64,000 nucleotides of DNA from Agaricus subrufescens (GCA_029945375.1 CM057059.1:62001-126000); one strand, 5' to 3'. Positions 35,208 through 47,400 are shown, counted from the first letter of the stretch. A program made the numbers and translations. The notes: generated by a model from the sequence alone, not told the origin.

Positions 35208-36772
35208 ATGGTCAGTCTCACCTCCTTCGTGGTTCTCGCAGTCGCTCTCGCAGCTCCCGCTGCTGCCTTCCCAGCCCATGGTTCCCTCGCTGGGTTGTCG
35301 AGAGAAGCCTTGGAGTCCGCCATGGCTGGCTTTGGCCAGTATTCCACCCCACCCCCACCTCCCGGCCCTCTTGAATTCGGTGGCACCAAGCTCGTCAACG
35401 ACGCTGCTCACCCTTTCATGGCTCCTGGAGACGGTGACATCCGTGGACCTTGCCCGGCTTTGAACACCCTCGCCAACCACGGCGTGCGTATACTCATTTT
35501 ACAATCCTTGAGCACAGACCTTACTCCCGTCTATAGTACATCAGCCGAAATGGTATTGATAGCCCAAATAACATCGTTGCGGCCGCCATGGAAGGTAATC
35601 CCTTTCTATTTTTTACTTCTCGGTTCCGATCGCTTACTCCTGGCAGGTTTCAACATGGCTAACGACTTGGCCAAGTTCACCTGCTACGCTGCATTCATTG
35701 TCAACGGTAACCCAGTCACCAACTTGCTCAGTATCGGTGAGAAGTCCTCCAAGACTGGCCCAGACCCAGAGGCTCCTGGTGCCGTCGTCGGTGGTTTGAA
35801 CACCCACAACGTGTTCGAAGGTGACAGCAGCATGACCCGATGTCAGTATCTTATATTATGATGACACTTGACCCTCAACTGATGGGCTCCATTCCAGCTG
35901 ATTACTATGATACTGGTGATGTCGCCACCTTCAACGAGACTCTCTTCCAAGGCGTACGTTATTTCCTTCACTTTCCACAACTCCAGTACCTAATCATTCC
36001 ACAGTTCATCGAATACAGCAACAGGTACGGAGGTGGAAGGTACAACCTCACCGCCGCTGGTGAATACCGCTACAAGCGTATCATGGACGGTGTCATGAAC
36101 AACCCGACATTCACCATTGTTGCTCCCCGTCTCTTCTCTGCCTACTCCGAGGCTGTCAACCCCATCAACCTGTGGGTCGATGGGCGCCAGGACGATGGTC
36201 AACTCAAGCTCGACGTCGCCCGTAGCTTCTTCGAGGCTGCCCGCTTCCCCGACGACTTCCATCGCGCTGCACGCCCGATGACTGCTGACAACGAGGCTGT
36301 TGTCCTTGCTGCTCACCCTGTCGACCCCGGTCGCAATGTCAATGGTGTCAACACATACACTGCTGACCCCACTGCCGGAACTCTGCCCGACAAGTGTGCG
36401 CAATACGAGGCGCATGTCAACTCGACTCTCCGCTCTCTCTACCCCAACCCGACTGGCAACTTGTTGGACGCTCTGAGGGCTGATGTCCATTACTTCTACA
36501 CCTCTGTGCAAGCTGCCGGATGTGCTGAAATCTTCCCCTATGGCCAAGTTGAAGATGGTGAGAACAATGCATTCAAGGCCAAGATTGATCTGCCCGGTGC
36601 CCCCTTGAACATCCCCAACCACCAGTTCGCGTCTGCGACCGTTGCTGGGCCCAGGACACTTGTTGCGACCACTGCCGCTGCTCCCACTGCATCAGGAGCT
36701 GCCGCTCCCGTCATGACCCCCATGGCTTCCGGTGCTGCTGCGCCATCCCCTATTGTCTCCTTAGTTTATTAA
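35208..36772 (+). CDS. Unspecific peroxygenase / heme-thiolate peroxidase, copy 4
   Basis: Fourth intact member; 450 aa. Exons: 35208-35483, 35537-35594, 35647-35841, 35898-35953, 36005-36772. All motifs of the array are present (signal peptide, PCP, EGD with following Arg, RYNLTAAGE). Intron 2 differs from that of copies 1 and 2 by a single base, while intron 1 differs at several and starts gtgcgt. The tail reads AAPVMTPMASGAAAP and ends SLVY instead of SLVF. The 3' flank is shared with copy 3, the 5' flank with copy 1. Exon 5 codons are closer to copy 3 in places (for example the GEN site and the tail). Confidence 0.95.
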
Positions 36773-37573
36773 TTATCTGTAAAACAGGCCTGTGTTAGAT
36801 TAGTAGAGTGGCAAAAATCCATCTTATTGGTTATTCTTATTCGTAGCAATAAAGAGATCCTTGGCCATAAGCATATACAGTCCCAGCACCAATGATCTAA
36901 GCAAAGGACACGGGAATGAAGGTTTAGTGGCTACAATTGGGTTGGGTTGATGGATACAAGATGAGTAAGTTACTCATACATACATCAGACCGTTTGAGTA
37001 GACGTCATCATACATACCCGCACCACAGGACACTCTATTCACTAAGAACTATGTCGAGCTTTATCTCCACCAATCCATTGCGCCACGAAGCCATTAATTA
37101 GACTATGAAACGTTTATTGAGTGTTATATTTTGAACATTCGTGCCACCCACATGGCACAACTTAAAATCTACCATATTACTATTTCAAACCGAAGTACTC
37201 GGTATCGGTCTAATCCGTAAAGGACGACGGTGAGGGGTTGAGCTATTTAGGGTTGACATCAGTTTTCTATATTAGGACATCGGCCCAACAGTTAATTTCT
37301 CTTTTAACATAAATCCCGCTCACTTAATGAAACCGCCTTTTGATCAGCCATCCCATATATCATTCTTAGGAGATTTACGCCGGTGGTAACAAAAGTAAAA
37401 GGATATATAATAATTGACATAGAGGTTTCACAAGACTATACTCCGCCAATACCTCAAATACTCATTCAAAGGCTCGAAATACCAAAAAAAAAATACGATT
37501 TCTGAATTATGAGGCAGGTTTTGCCTACCACTGACGCTGCCTCTGCCGTTCTTTCTACACGCAGCGAACCTTT
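36773..37573. other. Intergenic, no gene seen
   Basis: 3' flank of UPO copy 4 and the downstream side of the 99-aa gene. No supported frame. Confidence 0.4.
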
Positions 37574-37976
37574 TTACAGCTGCATATCCACCAAGGCCTT
37601 GGTCAACGAATCGTACATATCCGCGCTCACAATTTTCTATTGCATATCCTAAGTTTACAAAGATAAGCTCAATCTGAGTCACTCACCTTCGGCTCCCAGG
37701 TTCCTTGGATAAACCCAGAGAGCAGAGCAGCCCAGGGATGGGGTTCGACCACTGGCTTCTTCTCTTCTCTGTCCACCACCCTGGCGTCACTACTCCACCA
37801 CCGACGGGCCTGTTGGATTATTTGTTACCTGACCTTGGGACCTACTGTGCCAGAGTCTTTACCTCTATTAGTCGCTCTCGTCTCCCCTTCTGGATCTTAA
37901 CCCACACTTTGTACCCAGGATACTTGGAGATTTCAGCGTGGCCGTTGTAGTAGAAGAATTTTCTAATTCTTGCCAT
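37574..37976 (-). CDS. Small three-exon gene, 99-aa orphan protein
   Basis: I do not recognise this protein. On minus: exons 37976-37863, 37809-37687, 37636-37574, introns of 53 and 50 bp with GT-AG borders. The 99-aa product starts MARIRKFFYYNGHAEISKYP and ends SLTKALVDMQL; it is basic at the start, has a central WAALLSGFIQGTWEPK stretch, and no signal peptide or membrane segment. A TATA box (tataaag) lies about 48 bp upstream of the ATG, the same spacing as in the UPO genes. The three exons join in frame and stop cleanly, which favours a real gene, but there is no paralog in the window to confirm the model. Confidence 0.5.
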
Positions 37977-38360
37977 GTTGACAATGGGTGGGGGAGAAGT
38001 GAGAATCTTGCTCCTCCAGTTCTTTATACCTATAGCATTAGTCAGCTGATTGCATCATGTCGCAAAGATAAATAAAGTAAGACCCATTCAAAATAGAGTC
38101 CTAGGCTCATTCCAAATTATTGCGGTACCTGAAGTCCAGCTACAAGGTGTTAATAGTGGTTTCACCTTAGTCTCGTCCCGCTCATCCAGCCCGCTGCTGA
38201 CTATTGCAAGCAATCGGCCGTTTGGTAATAGAGCAGAACTGGCGAACGCTATCATACAGTAACATACTACAGTAGTTAGGAGGTTGTGCATCTGATAAAT
38301 GTTACCTGCCTGTCTGCTAGAACAGGTCACCACGGAAAGCCGCCCTCGACACATACAGTC
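37977..38360. other. Short intergenic stretch
   Basis: Holds the promoter of the 99-aa gene (TATA near 38,023-38,030) and the downstream side of P450 copy B. Nothing else seen. Confidence 0.4.
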
Positions 38361-39055
38361 TTATACAGGTCCGTCGTCACAGTAATCCTTGAGTAAACCA
38401 ACCACGTTCCTGCCTTTCCGAGGCGTTATCTTGCAAGGAAATGGGCTGGGCTCACTATGAGAGCATTCGTGGATCAGGTCATTTTTCTGATGTTCAAGTC
38501 CATAAGCTTACGATGTGGCAGACGACGGCGGAAACTCGGGGACTACATTGATGGGCTTGCCTTCTGCGTCCACTTCTGGGAAGATATCGAAGAAGTGGAG
38601 AAATGAGGCAGCAATGAGATAAACAAACGGCAGTGCTATATAGGACCCAGGACATCTCCTGGTGGGAGAATCATTATACACCATTCATTGGGCGTGGTGT
38701 AAGAAAGAATGAGGCATTTACCTCCTGCCGAACCCAAAGGTAGCAGTAACTTCAGGATTAAGAACATCATCGCAAAGAATGCCGTCCTTGATAAATCGAT
38801 CAGGATCATATTTACTTGGATTGGGGTATGTATCGTCATTGTAAAGCATTGCACTGGGAACATCACCATTTATGAGGGTATAACTGTCGGAAAGAGATAG
38901 ATGAACTGGATGTTGGTGGTAACAACAGAGCCCTTTGGAATATAATATCCGTCGTACACATCATCGCTTGTGGTCATATGTGGTACACCTAGTGGAACTA
39001 TGGGGTTCCAACTAATGTTCGTCGTGAATTATTGCTGCTTAGAGAGACTCTCTAA

Positions 39056-39162
39056 GGGCTACAGTAAATACAAGGGGCCCGCGCGCGGACCGCATTTTAC
39101 GTGGACTCGACGCGGACTTGACGCGGACTTGCGCTGCGGGCCCCTCGTATTTCTCGTAGCCC
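39056..39162. mobile_element. Short inverted-repeat element (MITE-like) in a P450 intron
   Basis: The left end gggctacagtaaatacaagg (39,056 on) and the right end ending tcgtatttctcgtagccc (at 39,162) form 27-bp inverted repeats with about four mismatches. Between them lie repeats of gacgcggactt. The element lies inside the intron between the ExxR exon and the next one of P450 copy B; the intact paralog's intron at this place lacks it. No transposase is encoded, so it would be non-autonomous. No clear target-site duplication was found. Confidence 0.6.
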
Positions 39163-39931
39163 GAGAGAATACAATGACGTTTACCGGATAGTCTCCCTTA
39201 TCACAGCGGATGAGTAAGGTAATTGTAGGATGTCCCCCATCATGGGCATCCCATCTGGACCTACTATTGAATCGAGCTCCTGTTGAATCCGATGTTGGAC
39301 ATGCCGATTATCTAGCATCTTCAGCACAAAAGTCAATATAACAACTGTTGTAGTTTCAGCAGCAGCTTGCAATCGGTACGATTAGAATTTCTGGGGTAAC
39401 CAAGAGGAAGGAAAATCACCTCCGAAAACCTGGCTGGCGGTATACTTGACACAGTTGAGCTGATCGTCAGCACCGTGGCGATGCTTCTCAAGGTTTGCAA
39501 CAAGAAAAGATGCTTCAACATTTGATTGATCCTACACGTGGTTCTGGATAAGTATGCCTAAGTTTATTCTCAAACCTCAAAGACTCACTAACCCCTCCAG
39601 CACCGCCTGATATGGCTCATTTGCCATTTTCTCTATATGCAAACGAAGGTCGCGGGCCGCTTTTTTGAATCCGGCACCTGGAATCCATTCGGGGATATCT
39701 TGACACGAAGATACTAAATTGATGAAAACATTCCCCGGACTTCCTGCTTTTACCATTTCTCCAACCACCTTGAGAATTGTACACGGTGATCATGTTGTCG
39801 TTGAACAGGGAGGCCATACGTTATTGATATAGAAAAACCGCCTATACAACTATAAAAATGTGAAGGCTGGATCAAGTAATAACAGATAATGCGCACTACT
39901 GACTTTTTTAGATGTTCGCGAAAGTCGTTTA

Positions 39932-39980
39932 GAGACATCAATGGAACACCGTGCGAGGAACGAGCGCGGTGTGTTGTCTC
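39932..39980. repeat. Hairpin at the edge of the insert in P450 copy B
   Basis: gagaca...acaccg on the left pairs with cggtgtgttgtctc on the right around a 15-bp loop. It sits at the junction between P450 exon sequence and the foreign insert, and could be an end of the inserted element. Confidence 0.4.
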
Positions 39981-40064
39981 GGAAGGGCAGCCCGTGTGAA
40001 AGATGGAGTCATAATAATATAGTGACCCTTGATATAATCTTCGTCTCTCTCCTCCCTGTGCTGA

Positions 40065-40275
40065 GTGGACGGCACCGCTACCTGCTCGCGATTCCTTTAA
40101 AACCACCCACCCTATCCCATACATCATCATTAGATGAGACTATTGGCACAGGTAGGTGGAGGTTGTACACATCTGGGCGACCCGATGCTGTTCCAACCTC
40201 GCTCTTACCGCCTGGAGACCTGGAGACGACTATCCCTCCAGGCCTTTCCACTCCCCCGCTCACATGGCCATAGTC
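40065..40275. mobile_element. Dispersed repeat, copy inserted in P450 copy B
   Basis: About 200 bp that match 43,890-44,100 in the same orientation, for example ccctatcccata, caggtag, ctgggcga, ttaccgcc and ggagacctg in the same order. The match extends with gaps. It lies inside an exon of P450 copy B that is uninterrupted in the other copies, so it was inserted. No coding capacity; probably a small non-autonomous element. Confidence 0.6.
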
Positions 40276-40967
40276 TTATATATTTATCATTGGGAACGCG
40301 TACCCGGCGCCCGGAGGAGGAGAGGCTTGGTAGGAGTCCCCTGCGAACAAAGCGTAGCATCCGTTCATCCCTCTCCAATTGTTGATTGATACGCTGTGGT
40401 CCAAAGTTTTGCTGGAACATGCGCCTGTGAGCTCTCCATTCATCTCCGTATGGCATAACAACAAAGAATCTGCCTATACCGTTCCTGAAACAAGGTGCAG
40501 TAAGGAAAATATTTGCATGTTGACTACGGGCATTATCCTACCCCTCTGTGAACAGCTTAAATTGCAGCCTAATATTATGTTAGTGAAGGACGTATCAAAT
40601 ATTGAGTGGTACAGTAGTCACCTGCCGGAGTAGATAGCAGACCGTTTTCCAGAAGTTCTTCAGCCGTCATTTATCACGATAATGGCTTTTCCCAGGACCT
40701 CAAAGTACAAAATTCTTGTTCCTATATTTAAGCGGTCATAAGTACACTTTGAAAGCGCACTTGATGGTGCCAACCCAGCTTGTCTCCGAGCTTCTTGTAG
40801 GAGATATGGGCATAGTGGAGTGTCATTGAAAGAACACTTCCAATTATCGGCCATCTGGTAGGCCCTGGAGGTAAGGGCAACAGGTACATTTTCTGGGCTC
40901 GATAGATGAGATGAATAGCAACGCAAATGCATGGAATAAGAGCGTCCCGCAAGCTCAAAGTCACCAT

Positions 40968-41305
40968 GATGGTGGTGGCACAAAGGATGACGATTATGGC
41001 ATCTTATTGTTCCTGAGGTTTCTCACAAGAATGTGAACGAGATATTGATTTAGCCCCAAAACCAGTTTGTGACTGTCATAATCGGCCCGGCATTAGAAGA
41101 GCTAATACCAGACGGGACACAACAAACAGGCACACACATATATACGTACAGCTGGACGAGTGAACAAAAGTCGGAAACTATTGTCAAGGATTATAGCTGT
41201 CCGTACTCAGTGTCTGTTGACACTGAATCGTGGTTCAAAATGTCGCAAGTCCTAATGATTATACACGGCCATGGGTTGTACATGAAAGCAGCCCCCGATA
41301 TGTAT
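40968..41305. other. Spacer between P450 copies B and C
   Basis: 338 bp holding the upstream region of copy B and the 3' side of copy C. No gene or clear TATA box seen. Confidence 0.4.
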
Positions 41306-43426
41306 TTATACGGGTCCATCGTCCAGATACTCTTTTAGTAAGCCAGCTACGTCCCTGTCTCCGCGAGGTGTTATCTTGCACAGAAAATCATAGGGCCGAC
41401 TATGCAAATATTTGTGAGTAAGTTTCTCTTTCTAAGAGTTAGGTGCATAGACTAACGATGTGAGGGACGAAGCTGGAAATTTAGCAACTACGGGCATAGA
41501 GTTGCCTTCTGAGTCAATTTCAGGCGAAATATCGAATAAATGGAGGATTGAGGCAGCAATAAGGTAAATGAACGACAATGCTATGTGGGACCCAGGGCAC
41601 ATTCTGTCAAGTAATGAGTTGTTCGTCGAGCCTAGATTTAGGAGGAATAGTGAAAGACTACCTCCTACCAAATCCGAAAGTGGCCATAGCTTCGGGATCA
41701 AGGACATCGTCGCGAAGAACGCCATTCTTGATGAATCGACCAGGGTCAAACTTGTTCGGTACTGGGTATGTAGTTTCGTCGTGAAGCATCGCACTATGGC
41801 TGCCATCAGGGACAAGGATACAACGGCTGAAGAAGGGTGGGCGGACTGTATGTTGGCAATAATAACCGATCCATTCGGGATATAATATCCATTATACACA
41901 TCATCACTAGTTGTCATATGTGGTAAACCCAGTGGTACGACAGGGTTGAAGCTATAAGATACAATGAGGTTCCAGGAGTCTAGTGAATGTTAAGTTACTC
42001 ACCGTAATATCTCCTTTATGACTGCTGATAGGTATGGTAACTGTGATATGTCCTCCACTGTTGGTATCCGATCGGAGCCTATAACTGAATCAAGTTCTTT
42101 TTGAACCTTACGCTGAACGTCCTGATTCTGTAGCATCACCAGCACAAATGACAATGCGGCTGCCGTAGTTGTCTCACTAGCAGCTGGTATATGGTCAAGC
42201 CAGAACCTTCAAAGGTGATGAAGAAGTAGAAAAGTCACCTCCAAAAACTTGGGAAGCAGTAAACTTGATACGGTTTATTTGATCATCAGGTGCAGCGTTG
42301 TGGCTCTTCACAAGATTTGCAACAACAAGAGAGTTTTCTACATTTCCTTCATCCTAAACAAGACTATGAGCATGTTTTTGCGTCCAAGTTCCCTACGACT
42401 CACAAATAGTTCAAGAATTGTCTGACAAGGCTCATCTACCATTCTCTCTATGTGTGAACGAAGATCACGGGCCGCCTTTTTGAACCCTGCGCCTGGCATC
42501 CATTCGGGTATATCTTGACACAATGAAGATATGAAATTGATGAAAAATTTCCCTGTGCTTGCTGCTTGTGCCATTTCTTCAATCACCAAATCCGAAAATT
42601 GTACCCGTGGGTCATGTTGTCGTTGCACGGGGAGGCCATACGTTATGGATACGGAAAATCCACCTATACAACTACAGCGTTAGGAGAATCGGATTAGATG
42701 TACGATGTAGCAGATGTTGTATACCGGACTGACTTTTTGAGATGTTCTGAAAAGTCTTCCGGGGACGTGAAGAGATTAGATAGAAGCCCTCTTCGTACAA
42801 AACGCAACATCCGTTCCTCTCTCTCCAACTGCCGATTAATGCGCCTTGGCCCAAAGTACTGTTGGAACATGCGCCGACTTTCTCTCCACTTGTCGTTATA
42901 TGGCATGAGAGAGAAAAACTTGTCCATGCCGTTCCTGATAAAGAATGGTCTGAGACAGATTGTTTGGGTACCGAAAAAACACCATCTCACCCCTCCGAGA
43001 ACATCCTGATTTGGGGCCTGATATTCTAATAGTGAGTTCACATCGAAGTGATGTACCGCAGTGCTCACCTGCTTGAATATATAGCAGACCGCTTGTCGAG
43101 GAGATCCTGAGCGACCTGGACGTCATTTACCACAATAATTGGCTGACCGAGGACCTCAAAGTACAAGAGTTTGGTTCCTGTACACTGCACATCAAAAAAA
43201 AAGATTATACTTTATGATCATGCTTATACTTACTGAGTTCATCCCCGAGTTTCTTGTAAGCGATGTGAGGGTAGGTCAAAGTCATCGAAAGAGCACTTCC
43301 AATTATCGGCCATCTAGTAGGTCCAGGGGGCAAAGGTAGCAAATGTCTTTTGCGGGCCCGATAAATGAGATGCACTATGATGCACAAGCATAAGACCAAA
43401 GCGTCTCGCAAGCGGAAAGCTATCAT
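41306..43426 (-). CDS. Cytochrome P450 monooxygenase, intact (array copy C)
   Basis: Membrane-anchored heme monooxygenase; substrate unknown. Eleven exons on minus: 43426-43234, 43177-43069, 43017-42991, 42934-42734, 42671-42404, 42353-42239, 42183-42003, 41951-41847, 41793-41662, 41603-41457, 41399-41306; 523 aa, all phases agree. N-terminal anchor to about residue 25 (ALVLCLCIIVHLIYRA), proline hinge LPLPPGPTRWPIIG, C-helix WRESRR, PEWMPGAGFKKAARDLR, I-helix GAASETTTAA, ExxR as EILR, FDPGRF, heme loop FGFGRRMCPGSH. This is the pattern of the large Agaricomycete P450 group often annotated as O-methylsterigmatocystin oxidoreductase-like; that name says little about substrate here. The ATG at 43,426 is chosen by alignment with copies A, B and D. 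It is the only one of four copies without a lesion. The last intron uses a weak donor (gttagt). Confidence 0.92.
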
Positions 43427-44410
43427 TATGATGGCGCAAGGCAAGCTTTGGAGGAGATAATTACGAGAATTCACCACGTTTCTGGCCAAGAGTGTGAAAA
43501 ACCAGGATTGCCGGGTGTCATATGACTGAAAGAACTCTTGACGTCTTTGGCTGAATGTCGATGCATGACAGTGTGAGAGGGATCCTTCAATTTTGTATTA
43601 GAAACATCAGGGGCGTAAGCCGACTGTGCATTGTTAAGCTAGAATCACCAGACGGTGCGGCCAGTGGTCATCAGAAAAGACTCACTCTGGAGTAGTCGTT
43701 AATCATCAATCAGAGAGAAAAATGGCGCAAAACCGAATAAGGTTGCCTGAGGTTGGGTTGATCAACTTGTGCATAGTCAACGTCAGGCACAAGTGGAAAC
43801 GGACGTGACCATGAACAAGGCGTATAGGTAAACCATCGTGCGAGGGACGCACTTGCCAAAATAGTATTCTTCTCCCCCATCACCTTTAGTGCTTACGGAT
43901 GCTCACAGTTTTCGGCATTTTCCTTACACCACCCTCTATCCCATACTTTCTCTGCTCTGACATCAATGATACAGGTAGACGATGGATTGTGCATACTGGG
44001 CGATCCGACGGTGTTCTAGCCCCGTCATTACCGCCCGGAGACCTGAAGACCTCGAACAACCTCCAAGTCTTTCCACTTCGCCACTCAGTGTCGGGAAACA
44101 TAGAGTAATACTGACATTACATACACTTACCTAACCGGCACACTAAGAAGAACAATTCTCTTCATATTCCTACTGATCGGATGACTGACTGCACTACTTT
44201 TCAATCGCTTCGAAACTAAAAATAATACTCAGCACCGTTTGCAAGCAAGTAACGGAGTTTGCACAGACACTCAAAATATCATTCATTTGCGATCCAGAAA
44301 TGAGTGGGATATCTATGGCAAATAAAACAGGTATCACAGTATAAACAAAACTAAAACGAAAGCAATTTGAAACATTGAGATCCAGAAACGCAAAAAACAA
44401 TTTAAATAAG
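43427..44410. other. Intergenic between P450 copy C and adenylate cyclase
   Basis: Upstream region of P450 copy C and 3' flank of the cyclase gene. Contains the second copy of the dispersed repeat at 43,890-44,100. No gene seen. Confidence 0.4.
43890..44100. mobile_element. Dispersed repeat, second copy
   Basis: Matches 40,065-40,275 over about 200 bp in the same orientation. It lies upstream of the intact P450. Both copies are also preceded by a similar gtgcgagg(g/a)acg at about 43,838 and 39,951, so the full element may be about 270-330 bp. Confidence 0.55.
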
Positions 44411-47400
44411 TTACGCATGTCCAATAAGTTCCGCGATAACCGCGAGCGTGTCAGCATCTAGCCCGGCATTACCGAGAACATTCATGACATTCGATGCATT
44501 AATCCTGTCACCTTCATATGCCTTGATAAGCGTCTGGAGAGCATTTTGTATCCGACCAGTGAATGAATCGAGTGCTGTAAGGAGGTCATGATCCGTCCAT
44601 TTGATCGTCATCGCAGGTAACACGTTCTCAGGGTCCACTTCCAGATCTTTCCACAATTCGGGATTCTCTTCGTCTTCAGGGTCGTCCTCGAGTGAGATAG
44701 TAAAGTCCAGGTTCCTCGCGGTGTTTGAAGGTTTGAATATCCGCCCAGACGTCAACGCCTCCAACCGAAGGCATAACATGCCTATCTCGCGTATTTGAGC
44801 AACATCCAAATATACACTTGCAGGGGTAGAATCTTCCTCCGCCTCGAAATCATGTCTGCCCTCGAGTCCAACGGGATAAATCGCCGAGATGAATTCAGGC
44901 ACCTCTAGACCCTTTAATTTCTTCTCTCCGACCTCCTTGATGATGACACCCAACTGCTTGACTGCCGCGACCGCTTTTGCAGGTTGCAGTTTCGACAACG
45001 GTGTCTTTTCTACGGTCTCCAAAACCGATGCTTTGATCTCCTGGGCCACCTCCGCACTACAAAAAATCTGTCCCCCCTTTGCCATTCCACTGACCCTCGC
45101 CGCTCGATTAACAACTGGTCCATAATAATCCATCCTATGCGTCACAGGATCCTGCAAACACACCGGGGTACCACTATGAATACCCATCCTAACCGATATA
45201 CCCTTCCAAATCAAATTCCCCTCCGAATCCATAATAGCCCTCCCATCCTCACACTCCAAAATCTCATTCGGCCAGCTCTTCTCTATCAACTGGTTCTGCA
45301 CCGAAAGACAAAACCACACAGCCGACATGATGTTCGGAAAACTGCACAAGAAAGCATCTCCTTCCGTTTTAAACTCATACCCACCACACTCCCTCAACCC
45401 CCGTCTCATCAGATCATTATGAATCTGAATAGCAGCTGGCATGCCCGGGTTGACCTCCCATAGATGAGTTGAATTTCGGATATCAGTGAATACCAACGCG
45501 ACATGACCTGTCGGTGGAGCGACTTCCGGCTCAGCTCGTCGCACACTCTTATCCGCCACCATATTGCTTGTTTTAGAGGTGTCGAATGCAGAGAAGGGTG
45601 AATCCGACTCGATCATGGATGGTGTCCGCACAAGAGGCCTCTCATGATAATCCTTCAACCTCACCACCATAACCATAATGTTCCCCGTCGATCCATAACT
45701 GATCGCAAAATCTCTCAACTTTTGCGCAATCATCGACGGTTCCCCTCTCCCACTAGCAATATCCACCGCCGTCTGATAACTCACATAATCCCACAAAGCC
45801 CTGTTCCCCAAAACCAAATACTCATCCGTTTCCGAAATCTCATATTCCACAATATCAGGCGAAGCATTGACGACGGGCAATAACTGATAATACCCAAACG
45901 ATCTCGAAACCTCAACTTCATCATTCACCAACCCCTCAGGCGAAACCCACCCCTCCGATTTCCTCATCCTCTTTAACTCTTCTTCATCCCAAGGACAATG
46001 AATCCTCGTTACCAAGAACGGTTGACCCTTCCTCGAAATAACACCATGCGCCGAACCTACATTCGCCGCAAACAACCTACTCCCCTCAATATACACCACC
46101 AAACCTGAACATCCCGCTCTAGCAGTCCCAGAATCCACACTCATACTCCCCAACCCCCCCACCACACTCGCCATAGACATCTTCCTCTGCTGAACAGGCG
46201 AGAACCACATATCATGAATCGTCTGATGCAACCCCAAAAACGACCTCCTCAAAACATCCACAGCAAAATGTTTGCTCTCCTGTAAATACGGATGATCCAG
46301 TTGGTTTTGAAAGAAAGGAATGAAATGATCGTGTAGGAATTTCGCGTGTTTGTTGGGTGAGACGCCGGTGGGGAGTTTTGGAGGTTTCTCGTTACCGAAC
46401 ATGGCAAATAAGGCGCGACTTTCACCGCTGATCGGAGGGAATTCATGTACAAGATCGAGCATTGTCATCGAATCGTCTCGATTTAGGCTGTCGGCGATAC
46501 CGTACCCAAATCCGCCAACGATAGAAGACGTCGAACGAACTCGACGATCTTCATGTTCATCCGGAAGATCACTAGCTGTCACCGTAACATCCATCAAACC
46601 CAAAATCCGTAGTTTCGGCACACTCGAAAATCCAGAAAGAGGGTTATGTAGTTCACGACTACTCCTCGACGAGCCAAAAGTATGTCGATTGTCTCGCTTC
46701 ACCTGAAACCTCTTGTTCCCGGATAGATTGAGATATTCAAGTTCCTCATTATTATTCCTGAAAGGAAAATCAGATAAAAAAGACGCAGCAAGGAAGATAA
46801 GGACTCACCAATTCCAATCGTATCCATAATTATTAACATTATACTTCAAACAGTTATTACTCACATCCATTACCTTCAACTTCTTTAACCTCCCCAACTC
46901 CGCCGGCAAAATCGTCAACTTGTTGCCCCCCAAAAATAACCTCCTCAACTCCCCCAAATTACTAAACTCCTCATGTCCAGGAATCATGCTCAACGCATTG
47001 CCACAACAATGAAACTCCTCTAGCCGATCCATCTTTCGAAAAAATGCTTTTGGTAAATCGTTGATATCATTATAGGAAATGTTTAATGAGAGTAAGGATC
47101 GTAAGAATGAGATGCTTTTGAGAGCGTCGATCGATGAGATTTTGTTTTCGCATATAGACAAATTTTGGAGGGAGAATATAAGGGGTGGATGGATGAGATT
47201 TGAAATGACGTGTGAAGGATTATAATTTTTTGGTGGGTCGACTATACGACCTGTTTGATCCGGCATGGCGTATAAAGGAGTTAATGGTGGCGCAGGGAAG
47301 GTTGTCAGGAAGTTCGATGAGAGGTTAAGTGTACACAGTGAAGGGCATTGCCAGATCGTGGAGGGAACTTCGCGAAGGTTGTTGCTGTGCGCGTCCAAGG

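Larger units (their letters stand above)
38361..40967 (-). pseudogene. Cytochrome P450 pseudogene (array copy B)
   Basis: Near full-length P450 paralog with several breaks. Intact parts: N-terminal anchor from the ATG at 40,967 (MVTLSLRDALIPCICVAIHL), PPGPTRWPIIG, the MPYGDEWRAHRRMFQQNF helix, the PEWIPGAGFKKAARDLR region, I-helix AAAETTT, ExxR as ETIR, PDRF, and the heme loop FGFGRRRCPG; the last exon ends KDYCDDGPV. Lesions: an in-frame TGA at 40,660-40,662 after IIVIND with about nine bases missing; a foreign insert of roughly 350-380 bp inside the exon at about 39,930-40,310; and a four-base loss near 39,770 that shifts the frame between QFS and VVGEM. A hairpin element sits in the intron at 39,056-39,162. 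The preserved heme loop suggests recent inactivation. Confidence 0.85.

Noticed and set aside
37705..37950. Plus-strand 81-codon frame at the orphan gene
   Set aside because: It runs opposite the three-exon minus gene, which has a TATA box and proper introns; the plus frame has neither.
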